Below, one piece after another: positions 23,769-32,067 of a stretch of 64,000 nt of DNA. Position 1 is the first letter of the stretch, and the number at the start of each line of letters is the position of its first letter. The stretch is from Paenibacillus radicis (ex Xue et al. 2023) (GTDB lineage Bacteria; Bacillota; Bacilli; Paenibacillales; NBRC-103111), in assembly GCF_024722015.1 (NCBI RefSeq), contig NZ_JANQBD010000015.1:168139-232138 (forward strand), given 5' to 3'. The notes under the pieces were generated by a model, which saw only the letters and a program-made list of their open reading frames with translations, did not search any database and had not been told where the DNA came from. The position numbers were made by a program, and so were the translations under genes.

Positions 23769-26042
23769 ATGATAGGTAAGCAGCTGGGAGGACGTTATGA
23801 AATACTTGAGCGTGTTGGCGGCGGCGGGATGGCAATTGTTTATAAGGCACTCGATATATTACTACATCGCCATATTGCTGTTAAGATTCTGCGTTCGCAG
23901 TATGTACATGACGAGGAATTCATCCAGCGGTTCCGGCGTGAAGCCCAAGCCGCGGCATCGCTATCCCACTCCAACGTAGTCAGCATATATGATGTTGGTC
24001 AGGAAGAAGATATCCATTATATTGTTATGGAATATATAGAAGGCACTACTTTAAATGAACTTATCAAGGAAAAAGCGCCGCTGCAGGTGGAGGAAGCCGT
24101 CCATTTCGCCAGCCAAATTTGTGATGCGCTTGATCACGCCCATCATAATCAAATCATTCATCGTGATATTAAACCTCATAACATCTTAATCGGCAAAAAT
24201 GGCAGAGTGAAGGTTACGGATTTTGGTATTGCGCGTGCCATCACATCATCTACAATAACCCAAACCGGCTCTGTTGTCGGTTCTGTCCACTATTTTTCAC
24301 CTGAGCATGCCAAAGGAACCTTTACTGGTGAGCAATCAGATCTTTATTCACTCGGCATTGTAATGTATCAGATGCTTACGGGTCGGCTGCCTTTTTTGGG
24401 GGAAAGTCCGATAAGTGTAGCATTGAAGCATTTACAGGAGGAAGTGGAGGAGCCGCGCAAGGTCAATCCTCTTATTCCGCAAAGCGTGGAAAATATTATT
24501 TTGAAAGCCATGCGTAAAAATCCGGCGGAGCGTTACCGTACGGCCAAACAAATGCTGGATGATTTGGATAGCTGTCTGCTCCCGCATAGACGCAATGAAG
24601 CTAAAATCAATTTCATGGACGATGATGAACTGGATGAAGAGAAAACGCGTGTTATTCCTGCAATCCGTCCAGACCAGTATTCGCTCTCAGCCGGAGATAG
24701 GGATGTCAGCCCCACAAGAGATGCTGAGGAGCCTCAAGAAAAAAAGAAAAACCGCTGGGTAAAGCCGTTAATATGGATTATTGTTCTATTGCTGGTACTC
24801 GGCGGAATGTGGTACATGGTAGGAGTAGTGAAAGCCAAGTTCGTTATTCAAGAGGTTGAGGTGCCGTCGGTTGTTACAAAGCCGATATCCGAAGCCCAGG
24901 CTATACTGAAAGCAGCCAATCTGGAGTCTGAGGTCATTTTTGAAAATTCCAAGGATGTGCCCAAAGATGTGGTCATTCGGCAGGATCATTTGAACATGAA
25001 GCTCAAGATTCATTCTAAAGAAACCTTGTATGTCAGCAAAGGTGTTGAAAAGCTGAAAATGCCGGGTGTCACTGGCAAGAAGCTGGGGGATGCCAAAATG
25101 GCGATTATGGCACTTGGCATAACGGAAGACAGAATTAAGCTGAAGCCGGAATTTGTGAATGAAGAACCTGAGACCGTTATTTTACAAACGCCGGCATTGA
25201 ATGATGAATTGGATCCAGCCACTGCTGTTGTCATGTTAACGGTGAGCAAGGGGAGAGAAACGTTCAAAATGCCCGATTTAGAAGGATTGAGTGAATCAGA
25301 GGCCAAATCCCGGATTACCGTCAGCAATTTGAAGCTTGCTCAGGACGGCATCAATGTAGAAGCCAGCTATAAACAGCCTAAAGGTAAGGTAATTACGCAA
25401 TTCCCTTACAAATACAATGATGAGGTTTCACCAGGAGCCGAAATCAAGCTGATTATAAGCTCCGGACTGCCAGAAGAAGCAGGGCCTATGAAGATTGCCG
25501 TGCCAATCAAGCCGTCGAAGGAAGGTAAGGAAACGACCGTTAAGCTTGTATTGTCTGATGCTCAATATGAAAACTTTGAATATAAAACAATTACCAAAGT
25601 GACCAAAGCAAGTACAGTCGATGTAAGTCTGGTTGTAGCACCTGATAAGCGAGCTGTCATTCAGGTCAAGCAGGACAATGTACTGGCTGATATGATAACC
25701 GTTACCTATGATGATTTTATCGCTCAGAAGAACGGCAAGCCGTTTAATCCTATTCCCGCCGGTTCATCAGGAACAACGACACCTGGCACTCCGACACCTG
25801 GTACTCAACCTCCTGGCACCACAACGCCGGGAACGACTGTGCCGGGCCAAACTACTACACCTGGAGCAGGCACAACACCGGGGACGAAACCGCCAGCCAA
25901 TTCAGGAGGGAACCCTGGTACCGGTACGGGTAATCAAGGAACGCAAGGAACTCAGGGAACACAAGGAACACAAGGAACGCAACCACCAAATCCAGCAAAC
26001 GCCACACCGGGTTCTGGCACCGGCACAGGAGGCAGAAGCTAA
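23769..26042 (+). CDS. prkC: PASTA-domain Ser/Thr protein kinase PrkC with Thr/Pro/Gly-rich wall tail
   Basis: 757 residues; B. subtilis PrkC is about 650. Senses muropeptides and controls germination and wall metabolism (family knowledge). Kinase domain residues 10-270: GGGGMAIVYKA, the catalytic Lys39 in HIAVKIL, HRDIKPHN, DFGIAR and SVHYFSPE. One membrane helix at about 334-354 (PLIWIIVLLLVLGGMWYMV). Three extracellular PASTA repeats at about 362-428, 429-497 and 498-572, each opening with V/MPxxxG-like motifs, then a further domain. From about 665 a tail of TTPGT/TPTPG units ends in five GTQ repeats. Such tails usually span the wall. The stop overlaps the rsgA start. Confidence 0.94.
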   Translation: MIGKQLGGRYEILERVGGGGMAIVYKALDILLHRHIAVKILRSQYVHDEEFIQRFRREAQAAASLSHSNVVSIYDVGQEEDIHYIVMEYIEGTTLNELIKEKAPLQVEEAVHFASQICDALDHAHHNQIIHRDIKPHNILIGKNGRVKVTDFGIARAITSSTITQTGSVVGSVHYFSPEHAKGTFTGEQSDLYSLGIVMYQMLTGRLPFLGESPISVALKHLQEEVEEPRKVNPLIPQSVENIILKAMRKNPAERYRTAKQMLDDLDSCLLPHRRNEAKINFMDDDELDEEKTRVIPAIRPDQYSLSAGDRDVSPTRDAEEPQEKKKNRWVKPLIWIIVLLLVLGGMWYMVGVVKAKFVIQEVEVPSVVTKPISEAQAILKAANLESEVIFENSKDVPKDVVIRQDHLNMKLKIHSKETLYVSKGVEKLKMPGVTGKKLGDAKMAIMALGITEDRIKLKPEFVNEEPETVILQTPALNDELDPATAVVMLTVSKGRETFKMPDLEGLSESEAKSRITVSNLKLAQDGINVEASYKQPKGKVITQFPYKYNDEVSPGAEIKLIISSGLPEEAGPMKIAVPIKPSKEGKETTVKLVLSDAQYENFEYKTITKVTKASTVDVSLVVAPDKRAVIQVKQDNVLADMITVTYDDFIAQKNGKPFNPIPAGSSGTTTPGTPTPGTQPPGTTTPGTTVPGQTTTPGAGTTPGTKPPANSGGNPGTGTGNQGTQGTQGTQGTQGTQPPNPANATPGSGTGTGGRS
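25937..25981 (+). repeat. Nine-base tandem repeat encoding GTQ in the PrkC tail
   Basis: Five adjacent copies of AGGAACNCA (variants ACGCA, ACTCA, ACACA), each encoding Gly-Thr-Gln. The unit is a multiple of three, so changes in copy number would keep the frame open. Confidence 0.85.
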
Positions 26043-27022
26043 TGCCACATGGTCTTATTGTAAAGGCTCTAAGCGGTTATTATTATGTGCTGCCTGAAGA
26101 TGGAGAAAATATGATGTCGGTCCAATGCCGGGCTCGTGGAATTTTTAAGAAACGCGGAGAGTCCCCGCTGGTAGGGGATCGGGTGCTTTATGGATTGACT
26201 GAAAATGGTGAAGGCACCGTAGATGAAATTTTACCGCGCACTTCTGAGCTGGTCCGCCCACAGGTTGCTAATGTGGAGCTGGCTGTCCTGGTATTTGCCG
26301 TGCAGGAGCCTGCATTGAATTTGCAGCTGCTGGATAAATTTCTGGTGCACACGGAAAGCGCCGGTTTGGAGACCATTATTTGTTTGACCAAACAGGATTT
26401 AATTTCAGTCGATGAAGCCGTTCATCCAGATACACAACAGCAATCCCAAGTGTGGAGCGGATCTAATTCCAAGTCCGGATCAGTCGTGGCTACCGAGACT
26501 AGCAGCATGAGCCTTATAGTTCAATTATATGAGAAGGTTGGGTACCAGGTTGTCGTAACTAGTGCCAAAATGGGCATTGGGATCCAACCGATTCTTGAGA
26601 GGCTTTCCGGTCGAATCAGCGTATTCGCGGGTCAGTCTGGTGTCGGCAAATCTTCATTGCTGAATGCTATGGTGCCCGGATTGCAGCTAGAAACAAACCA
26701 AATCAGCATGAAGCTTGGAAGAGGAAAGCACACGACTCGTCATGTGGAGTTAATTCGTTTGCAAAATGGCGGGCTTGTTGCGGATACTCCAGGCTTTAGC
26801 CAGCTTGATTTTGCACAAGTTGAGGAAGCCGAAGATCTAAGCTCATGCTTCAAGGAATTTCGGATCTACGCAGCTGAATGTAAGTTCCGCGGCTGCCAGC
26901 ATCAGCACGAGCCTGGGTGTAAAGTTATTGAAGCCAAGGAGCAGGGAGAAATTGCTGAATCCCGCTACGATCATTATTTGCACTTTCTTACAGAAATTAA
27001 AGAGAGAAAAAGGAGGTACTGA
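26042..27022 (+). CDS. rsgA: Ribosome small-subunit-dependent GTPase RsgA (CpgA)
   Basis: 326 residues against about 298 in B. subtilis. Circularly permuted GTPase that assists 30S maturation. An OB-fold comes first (GLIVKALSGYYYVLPE), then G4 (CLTKQDL), G1 GQSGVGKSSLLN, G3 DTPGFSQLDF, and the zinc knuckle CKFRGCQHQHEPGC. An extra Ser/Gln-rich stretch of about 30 residues (from about 124 to 157) sits between G4 and the G5-like VVTSAKMG. The ATG overlaps the prkC TAA by one base. Confidence 0.94.
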   Translation: MPHGLIVKALSGYYYVLPEDGENMMSVQCRARGIFKKRGESPLVGDRVLYGLTENGEGTVDEILPRTSELVRPQVANVELAVLVFAVQEPALNLQLLDKFLVHTESAGLETIICLTKQDLISVDEAVHPDTQQQSQVWSGSNSKSGSVVATETSSMSLIVQLYEKVGYQVVVTSAKMGIGIQPILERLSGRISVFAGQSGVGKSSLLNAMVPGLQLETNQISMKLGRGKHTTRHVELIRLQNGGLVADTPGFSQLDFAQVEEAEDLSSCFKEFRIYAAECKFRGCQHQHEPGCKVIEAKEQGEIAESRYDHYLHFLTEIKERKRRY

Positions 27023-27024
27023 TT

Positions 27025-27681
27025 ATGCTTAATATAGCACCGTCTATTTTGTCGGCAGATTTTTCAAAGCTAGGTGCTGAAATAGCCGATGTGGAACGTG
27101 GAGGTGCCGATTGGATTCATGTGGATGTTATGGATGGACAATTTGTTCCAAACATAACGATCGGCCCGTTGGTTGTGGAGGCCATCCGTCCCCATACGGC
27201 CCTCACATTGGATGTTCATCTGATGATTGAGAATCCGGATATCTACATACCTGCTTTCGCTAAAGCTGGGGCCGACCTGATCTCTGTACATGTTGAGGCT
27301 TGCCGTCATCTGCATCGCACGCTTCATTTAATAAAAGAGCAGGGTATTCAAGCGGGTGTCGTATTAAATCCTGCTACCCCTTTATCAACGATTGAGTACG
27401 TAATGAATGAATCCTTGGACCTTGTTCTCATTATGACAGTCAATCCTGGATTTGGCGGCCAGCAGTTTATTTCTGGAATGCTGCCAAAGATTGCCAAGCT
27501 TCGAGAAATGTTGGATGAGCGCGGCTTGCAGCATGTACACATAGAGGTTGATGGCGGGATTAATGCCCAAACAGCAAGACAAGTGGCTGCGGCCGGGGCT
27601 AATGTACTGGTAGCGGGGAATGCCGTATTTAATCAACCGGATCGAGCAGAAGCAATACGGCATATTCGCGGCGAGGTGTGA
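27025..27681 (+). CDS. rpe: Ribulose-phosphate 3-epimerase
   Basis: 218 residues. Interconverts ribulose-5-phosphate and xylulose-5-phosphate in the pentose phosphate pathway. IAPSILSADFSKLG, DWIHVDVMDGQFVPNITIGP, LDVHLMIENP, TVNPGFGGQQFI and VDGGINAQTA are all canonical TIM-barrel active-site segments. It begins two bases after rsgA; AAGGAGG lies 8 bases before the ATG. The order rsgA-rpe is as in B. subtilis. Confidence 0.96.
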   Translation: MLNIAPSILSADFSKLGAEIADVERGGADWIHVDVMDGQFVPNITIGPLVVEAIRPHTALTLDVHLMIENPDIYIPAFAKAGADLISVHVEACRHLHRTLHLIKEQGIQAGVVLNPATPLSTIEYVMNESLDLVLIMTVNPGFGGQQFISGMLPKIAKLREMLDERGLQHVHIEVDGGINAQTARQVAAAGANVLVAGNAVFNQPDRAEAIRHIRGEV

Positions 27682-27688
27682 GACGGCT

Positions 27689-27946
27689 ATGAGATTTCTG
27701 ACCGTGCTAGGCTTTAGTCTGCTTTGTGCTGGTATGTTGACGCTTTTTTCACAAATTCAGGACTTATTAAAATATCTATTTTCTTTAGGAGCGCTATATA
27801 CAGGAGTCCAGTTTTTTAAAAGGTATGATAGTCGTGGTATGCGGATTGCTTTTGTTGTGAGTACCATTGTGTTATATTTCCTCTTTGCCGTTATTTATGC
27901 GATATATCTCACAATTCAAGCGGGCACATTGCCACCTTCAGTTTAA
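27689..27946 (+). CDS. Small integral membrane protein, unknown
   Basis: 85 residues, not recognised. Three hydrophobic stretches are visible: residues about 3-20 (LTVLGFSLLCAGMLTLF), about 28-43 and about 52-76 (IAFVVSTIVLYFLFAVIYAIYL), with a basic linker KRYDSRGMR between the second and third. GAGGTG lies across the end of rpe, 10 bases before the ATG. In B. subtilis this place, between rpe and spoVM, is held by thiN (thiamine pyrophosphokinase), which is absent here. It is the last gene before a terminator, so it ends the rsgA-rpe transcript. Confidence 0.75.
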   Translation: MRFLTVLGFSLLCAGMLTLFSQIQDLLKYLFSLGALYTGVQFFKRYDSRGMRIAFVVSTIVLYFLFAVIYAIYLTIQAGTLPPSV

Positions 27947-28001
27947 CAAACATTCATGTCCATGCACGTTCATAAATCAGCTTTCAGCTGCATAATATGG
28001 T

Positions 28002-28038
28002 TACAAAAGTTCCGGCTTTTGTAGCCTTTTTGTTTTTT
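28002..28038 (+). terminator. Terminator at the end of the prpC-prkC-rsgA-rpe transcript
   Basis: TACAAAAG pairs with CTTTTGTA over a TTCCGG loop, followed by GCC and a T-rich tail of 12 bases. Confidence 0.8.
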
Positions 28039-28197
28039 GGGGCTTGATTAGAATGGATAGGCACGTTTTGAAAATAGAGGAATATAATGGAGTATGATGA
28101 AACATGATGCTTGGGAATAGCAGCGTGCAGCCAGCTTAAGTACAGGATGCTTGAGGAATTACAGCTGGTTAAACGCAACCTAGAAGGAGGGGCAGAA

Positions 28198-28278
28198 ATG
28201 AGATTTTATACAATCAAGCTACCGAGGTTGTTAGGCGGACTAGTCAAAGCCGTACTTAATACGTTCAGCAAGAACTAA
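28198..28278 (+). CDS. spoVM: Stage V sporulation protein M
   Basis: 26 codons encoding MRFYTIKLPRLLGGLVK followed by AVLNTFSKN, an amphipathic helix almost identical in pattern to B. subtilis SpoVM (MKFYTIKLPKFLGG...). It recognises the convex forespore membrane and anchors SpoIVA for coat assembly (family knowledge). Helix-breaking Pro9 and the Gly-Gly pair are conserved. GAAGGAGGGG lies 6 bases before the ATG. Its position before rpmB is the same as in B. subtilis. A SigE promoter is expected in the preceding 150 bases but no match is convincing. Confidence 0.96.
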   Translation: MRFYTIKLPRLLGGLVKAVLNTFSKN

Positions 28279-28294
28279 TCCCTAAATATCCAAA

Positions 28295-28341
28295 GGCTTC
28301 GCTATGTGTCCATACAGGTTGAAAGAATTTTAAGCGAAGCC
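28295..28341. repeat. Perfect 9-base inverted repeat after spoVM
   Basis: GGCTTCGCT and AGCGAAGCC are exact reverse complements separated by 29 bases. No T-tract follows. Possibly a processing or stability hairpin of the short spoVM message, or the remnant of a terminator. Confidence 0.45.
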
Positions 28342-28371
28342 CAGAATAAAAGCTTATACTTACGTAACTAA

Positions 28372-28400
28372 AAAAAGCACCTGGGCCCCAGGTGCTTTTT
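28372..28400. terminator. Bidirectional terminator between spoVM and rpmB
   Basis: AAAAAGCACCTGG and CCAGGTGCTTTTT form a perfect 13-pair stem with a three-base loop; the A and T runs on either side make it functional for spoVM (plus) and rpmB (minus). Confidence 0.9.
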
Positions 28401-28418
28401 GTCGTCGGTGGTTAAAGA

Positions 28419-28607
28419 TTACACACGAGTAACTTTTCCGGATTTCAAAGCCTTCGTGCTTACATAAACGCGCTTTGGTTTTCCGTCCACAAGAATACGA
28501 ACCTTTTGAACGTTAACACCCCAAGTACGCTTCGACTTGTTATTAGCATGAGATACATGGTTGCCTGTTCCGGGTCCTTTACCGGTAATAAAACATTTGC
28601 GGGACAT
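28419..28607 (-). CDS. rpmB: 50S ribosomal protein L28
   Basis: 62 residues, basic. MSRKCFITGKGPGTGNHVSH, NKSKRTWGVNVQKVRI and VSTKALKSGKVTRV match the family along its whole length; the four-Cys zinc version is not present (one Cys). GGAGGTG lies 8 bases before the ATG. It is the only minus-strand gene inside the housekeeping block, with its own SigA-type promoter and an 80-90 base leader, as in B. subtilis. Confidence 0.97.
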   Translation of the reverse strand: MSRKCFITGKGPGTGNHVSHANNKSKRTWGVNVQKVRILVDGKPKRVYVSTKALKSGKVTRV

Positions 28608-28697
28608 TGTATGACACCTCCTTAAAAGCTACGATGATCAAAGATCCTCGAAAGCGATCTCTCCGTATGCAAATCCTGTTAAAAAACACACTTAAAT

Positions 28698-28727
28698 ATC
28701 ATATCACAAGGTAATAAATAACGTCAA
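28698..28727 (-). promoter_or_regulatory. SigA-type promoter for rpmB
   Basis: On the minus strand TTGACG (-35) and TATGAT (-10) are separated by 18 bases. The transcript would start about 85 bases before the rpmB ATG. Confidence 0.75.
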
Positions 28728-28859
28728 TGTTCCAGAGATGTTTTTCTGCAAGTTTCTTGATTGCCCCTACAGCGGTGGACGTATATTTTATTTATTTCTG
28801 TCCGCTGATATAGTAAAATAAAAGTTAGTCCATTCTAATCTATATCAAAGGAGCTTTTG

Positions 28860-29225
28860 ATGATGGCTATTGAACTGGCTACAGAGTATGGCAAAGTATG
28901 GGTAGCGGATGGGGTTATTGCTGTATTGGCAGGCTCAGCTGCATTGGATTGTTATGGACTTGTTGGAATGGCATCGCGCAATCAGCTCAAGGATGGGATT
29001 GCAGAGTTGCTTCGTCAAGATAATTTGAGCCGTGGTGTAGAGATACGTCGTGATGCGCAAGGTATGACGGCAATTGATTTATATATTATTGTCAGCTATG
29101 GAACTAAAATATCAGTAGTAGCTCATAATGTTCAAACGAAAGTTAAATATGTATTAAATGAGGTTGCAGGGCTTCAGGTGGAATCAGTGAACATTTATGT
29201 TCAAGGGGTTCGGGTATCTGAATAA
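28860..29225 (+). CDS. Asp23/Gls24-family envelope stress protein (YloU)
   Basis: 121 residues from this start (a second ATG follows directly and gives the B. subtilis-like MAIEL). The family signature YIIVSYGTKISVVAHNVQ and VKYVLNEVAGLQVESVNIYVQGVRV fills the C-terminal half. Members associate with the membrane and respond to envelope stress; this subgroup always sits before the DAK2-type fatty acid kinase gene. AAAGGAG is 6 bases before the ATG. Separated from fakA by 66 bases. Confidence 0.9.
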   Translation: MMAIELATEYGKVWVADGVIAVLAGSAALDCYGLVGMASRNQLKDGIAELLRQDNLSRGVEIRRDAQGMTAIDLYIIVSYGTKISVVAHNVQTKVKYVLNEVAGLQVESVNIYVQGVRVSE

Positions 29226-29291
29226 TTTCAGAGAGAAAGTGTCCAGCTTAGCATAAGGAATGGATTCACTCTGAAGTAGGAAGGGGAATGT

Positions 29292-31163
29292 TTGTTGAGC
29301 AAGCATCTAGTTCGTATTAATGGGAATGACTTTATCCGCATGGTGGAAAAGGGAGCGCAGCAGCTGAGAGAAAATGTGGAAAAGGTCAATGCGCTCAATG
29401 TGTTTCCTGTACCCGATGGGGATACAGGGACTAATATGAACCTGACCTTAACATCCGGTGTTGAAGAGCTGAAGCGGCGTTCATCTCAACAGATTGGTAA
29501 ATCGGCGGATGCTCTGGCCAAGGGGCTGTTGATGGGAGCGCGCGGCAATTCGGGAGTAATCCTGTCTCAATTATTTCGCGGATTTTCAAAAGAAGTAATG
29601 GAAGCGGATTCCATCGATGCCAAACAGCTGGCGGCAGCTCTCCAGAACGGCGTCACCATGGCATATAAGGCGGTTGTCAAGCCGGTAGAGGGTACGATTC
29701 TAACCGTTGCCAAGGAAGCGGCCAAGCATGCGGTTAAGCAAGCAGAACGCATATCGAATGTGGTTGAGCTGATGAGAGAAGTGTGCAATAAAGGCAGGGA
29801 GGCACTGTCTAATACGCCGAATCTGCTCCCGATCCTTAAGCAGGTTGGAGTAGTAGATGCGGGCGGCCAAGGCTTGCTGTTGATTTACGAAGGCTTTCTT
29901 CAAGCGTTGGAGCAAGGTGAAGAGGGAGCTGGCAGTAAAGACAACGAGGCGGAAGCTCGTCCGGGTTATCTTATTGCTACTGCACCTGATGGGGCTGTAC
30001 AAACGGGAACAAACCCGGTTCATCGCTCATCTGCTATTGATGCCGCTGTAATCGGGGGCGCAGGAACTACAATCGGGGAACCTAAGCGGGCCCAAGCTAA
30101 GCTGTCAACAGAGGATATCGAATTCGGATATTGCACGGAATTTATGGTTACTCTGCAGGCGCAGAAGCAGAAGCTGACAGGCTTAATCTTCGATGAACAG
30201 GTATTCCGGCAGGAGCTGTCCAACTTCGGAGATTCACTGCTTGTTGTGGCTGACGATGATTTGGTCAAAGTGCATATCCATGCGGAATATCCGGGAACAG
30301 TGATGAACCATGCCATGCAATATGGTGATTTAAGCCGGATCAAAATCGAGAATATGCGTGACCAGCATACGCATATCCTGCTTGAAGAGGCCGAAGAGCT
30401 TAATGGGAGCAGAAGCGGAGCCGCGATAACCAACGATTCTCAGCAAGCAGTTTCTGTAGTTGATCATGGGTCGATGGGTACGGTGCAGGATGTAAGAGAA
30501 TTAAAGCAATACGGCTTTGTCGTGGTATCTGCCGGACAAGGAATCTCCAATATCTTCAACAGCCTAGGCGTGGACCAGGTGCTGCATGGAGGCCAAACCA
30601 TGAATCCGAGTACGGAGGATATCGTGAATGCTGTAAGGCTTGTCCCAGCTCATACCGTGTTTGTATTACCCAACAATTCAAATATTATTATGGCGGCCAG
30701 ACAAGCGGTTGATCTAGTAGAGCACAAACAAATGGTAGTTATTCCTACCAAAGCGATACCGCAAGGTATTGCTGCAGTACTTGCTTTTCAGGAGAACGCT
30801 GTACTTGAGGAGAATACCGATAGTATGCATAAAGCTATTGGTCAGGTTCAATCCGGTCAGGTTACCTATGCGGTTCGTGATACGCGTATAGATGATATGG
30901 ACATTGCACAAGGGGATTACATTGGAATCCACAACAGCAAAATTGTATCAGCCGAGCCTGATTTATTACTTTCCTGTAAGCGACTGGTAGATAGCTTGCT
31001 GAATGATGGAGCAGAAATTGTTACCTTGTATACGGGTGAAGAAGCGGAGCACGATCAGACTGAGCGGCTTGTGAGCTATATCGAGGACACGTATAAAGAA
31101 GTGGAAGTAGAGGTTCATGCAGGCGGTCAACCGCTTTATTATTATATTATATCCGCCGAGTAA
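29292..31163 (+). CDS. fakA: Fatty acid kinase catalytic subunit FakA (YloV)
   Basis: 623 residues. Phosphorylates fatty acids held by a FakB/DegV protein so that exogenous chains enter phospholipid synthesis (shown in Staphylococcus; family knowledge). The N-terminal DhaL/DAK2 nucleotide domain shows NVFPVPDGDTGTNMNLTL, GARGNSGVILSQLFRG and VVDAGGQGLLLIYEG; the C-terminal DegV-like half has CTEFMV and VLPNNSNIIMAARQAV. The start is TTG with AGGAAGGGG 5-8 bases upstream; a nearby ATG is out of frame. The partner DegV gene follows directly. Confidence 0.92.
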   Translation: MLSKHLVRINGNDFIRMVEKGAQQLRENVEKVNALNVFPVPDGDTGTNMNLTLTSGVEELKRRSSQQIGKSADALAKGLLMGARGNSGVILSQLFRGFSKEVMEADSIDAKQLAAALQNGVTMAYKAVVKPVEGTILTVAKEAAKHAVKQAERISNVVELMREVCNKGREALSNTPNLLPILKQVGVVDAGGQGLLLIYEGFLQALEQGEEGAGSKDNEAEARPGYLIATAPDGAVQTGTNPVHRSSAIDAAVIGGAGTTIGEPKRAQAKLSTEDIEFGYCTEFMVTLQAQKQKLTGLIFDEQVFRQELSNFGDSLLVVADDDLVKVHIHAEYPGTVMNHAMQYGDLSRIKIENMRDQHTHILLEEAEELNGSRSGAAITNDSQQAVSVVDHGSMGTVQDVRELKQYGFVVVSAGQGISNIFNSLGVDQVLHGGQTMNPSTEDIVNAVRLVPAHTVFVLPNNSNIIMAARQAVDLVEHKQMVVIPTKAIPQGIAAVLAFQENAVLEENTDSMHKAIGQVQSGQVTYAVRDTRIDDMDIAQGDYIGIHNSKIVSAEPDLLLSCKRLVDSLLNDGAEIVTLYTGEEAEHDQTERLVSYIEDTYKEVEVEVHAGGQPLYYYIISAE

Positions 31164-31214
31164 AGTTATCGTATTTATTACCGGGAAGATGGGGAAGTGG
31201 AGGTGGAGTCGTTT

Positions 31215-32066
31215 TTGAGTCAAATTCGGATCGTTACTGACAGTACAGCTGATATTCCAGCTGATTTACAAGAAGCATTAGGCATTGAGGTTATTCCATT
31301 AAAGGTGCATTTCGGTATGGATACTTATCGTGACCAAATAGATATGAGTTCAGAAGTTTTTTTTGAAAATTTGACGAGTTCTGCTGTTCTTCCTACAACA
31401 TCGCAGCCTTCGCCCGTACAATTTGTGGAAACGTATAAAAGGATGCTTAAAGCTGCGGATACCTCAATTATATCGGTTCACTTGTCTTCAGGGTTAAGCG
31501 GAACCTATCAATCTGCAATATTGGCTAAATCGATGATGGATGATAGTGCAGATCTAACGGTTATTGATTCCAAATCAGCATCCTATGGGTTTGGCTCCAT
31601 AGTTGTTGCAGCGGCGGAGGCTGCTCGTGCGGGGCGAAGCAAGGATGAGATAATCAACCTGATTCATTCGATGCGTCAACAATTGAAGCTTTATTTTTTG
31701 GTGGATACGCTTGAGTATTTGCAAAAAGGAGGCCGTATCGGAAAAGCCGCCGCTCTGGTAGGTTCGCTGTTAAATATTAAGCCTATTTTGTCAGTGTCTG
31801 ATGAAGGAACTGTCTATTCAGTTGATAAAGTGAGAGGCCAGAAAAAAGCGATGGCTCGGATTATCGAACTTTTAAAACAGGATTTGGGAGATAAGCCGTT
31901 GAACATCACAATTGCGCATGCAGCAGCTCTGGACAATGCTGAACTATTCAATGAAATGATGCTGCAAAATTTCGTTGTCAAGAGCACGCGTTATACACAA
32001 ATTGGTCCTGTTGTAGGAACGCATACCGGTCCCGGAGCCGTAGCTGTGTTCGTTAATCCGGTTTAA
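31215..32066 (+). CDS. DegV-family fatty-acid-binding protein (FakB type)
   Basis: 283 residues. RIVTDSTADIPADL, the TSQPSP loop (lipid head-group contact), SSGLSGTYQSA and YFLVDTLEYLQKGGRIG are standard DegV features. It presents the fatty acid to FakA. The start is TTG: GGAGGTGGA lies 8 bases before it. Lying next to fakA strengthens the FakB assignment; Bacillus usually has several DegV copies elsewhere. Ends one base before the recG ATG. Confidence 0.9.
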   Translation: MSQIRIVTDSTADIPADLQEALGIEVIPLKVHFGMDTYRDQIDMSSEVFFENLTSSAVLPTTSQPSPVQFVETYKRMLKAADTSIISVHLSSGLSGTYQSAILAKSMMDDSADLTVIDSKSASYGFGSIVVAAAEAARAGRSKDEIINLIHSMRQQLKLYFLVDTLEYLQKGGRIGKAAALVGSLLNIKPILSVSDEGTVYSVDKVRGQKKAMARIIELLKQDLGDKPLNITIAHAAALDNAELFNEMMLQNFVVKSTRYTQIGPVVGTHTGPGAVAVFVNPV

Positions 32067-32067
32067 T

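Noticed and set aside
25937..25981. Tandem repeats as a CRISPR array
   Set aside because: Nine-base units without spacers, inside a coding frame encoding GTQ.
27969..27998. SigE-like promoter (TTCATAAA, 14 bases, CATAATAT) for spoVM
   Set aside because: It lies before the terminator of the upstream operon, so it would not reach spoVM without read-through.
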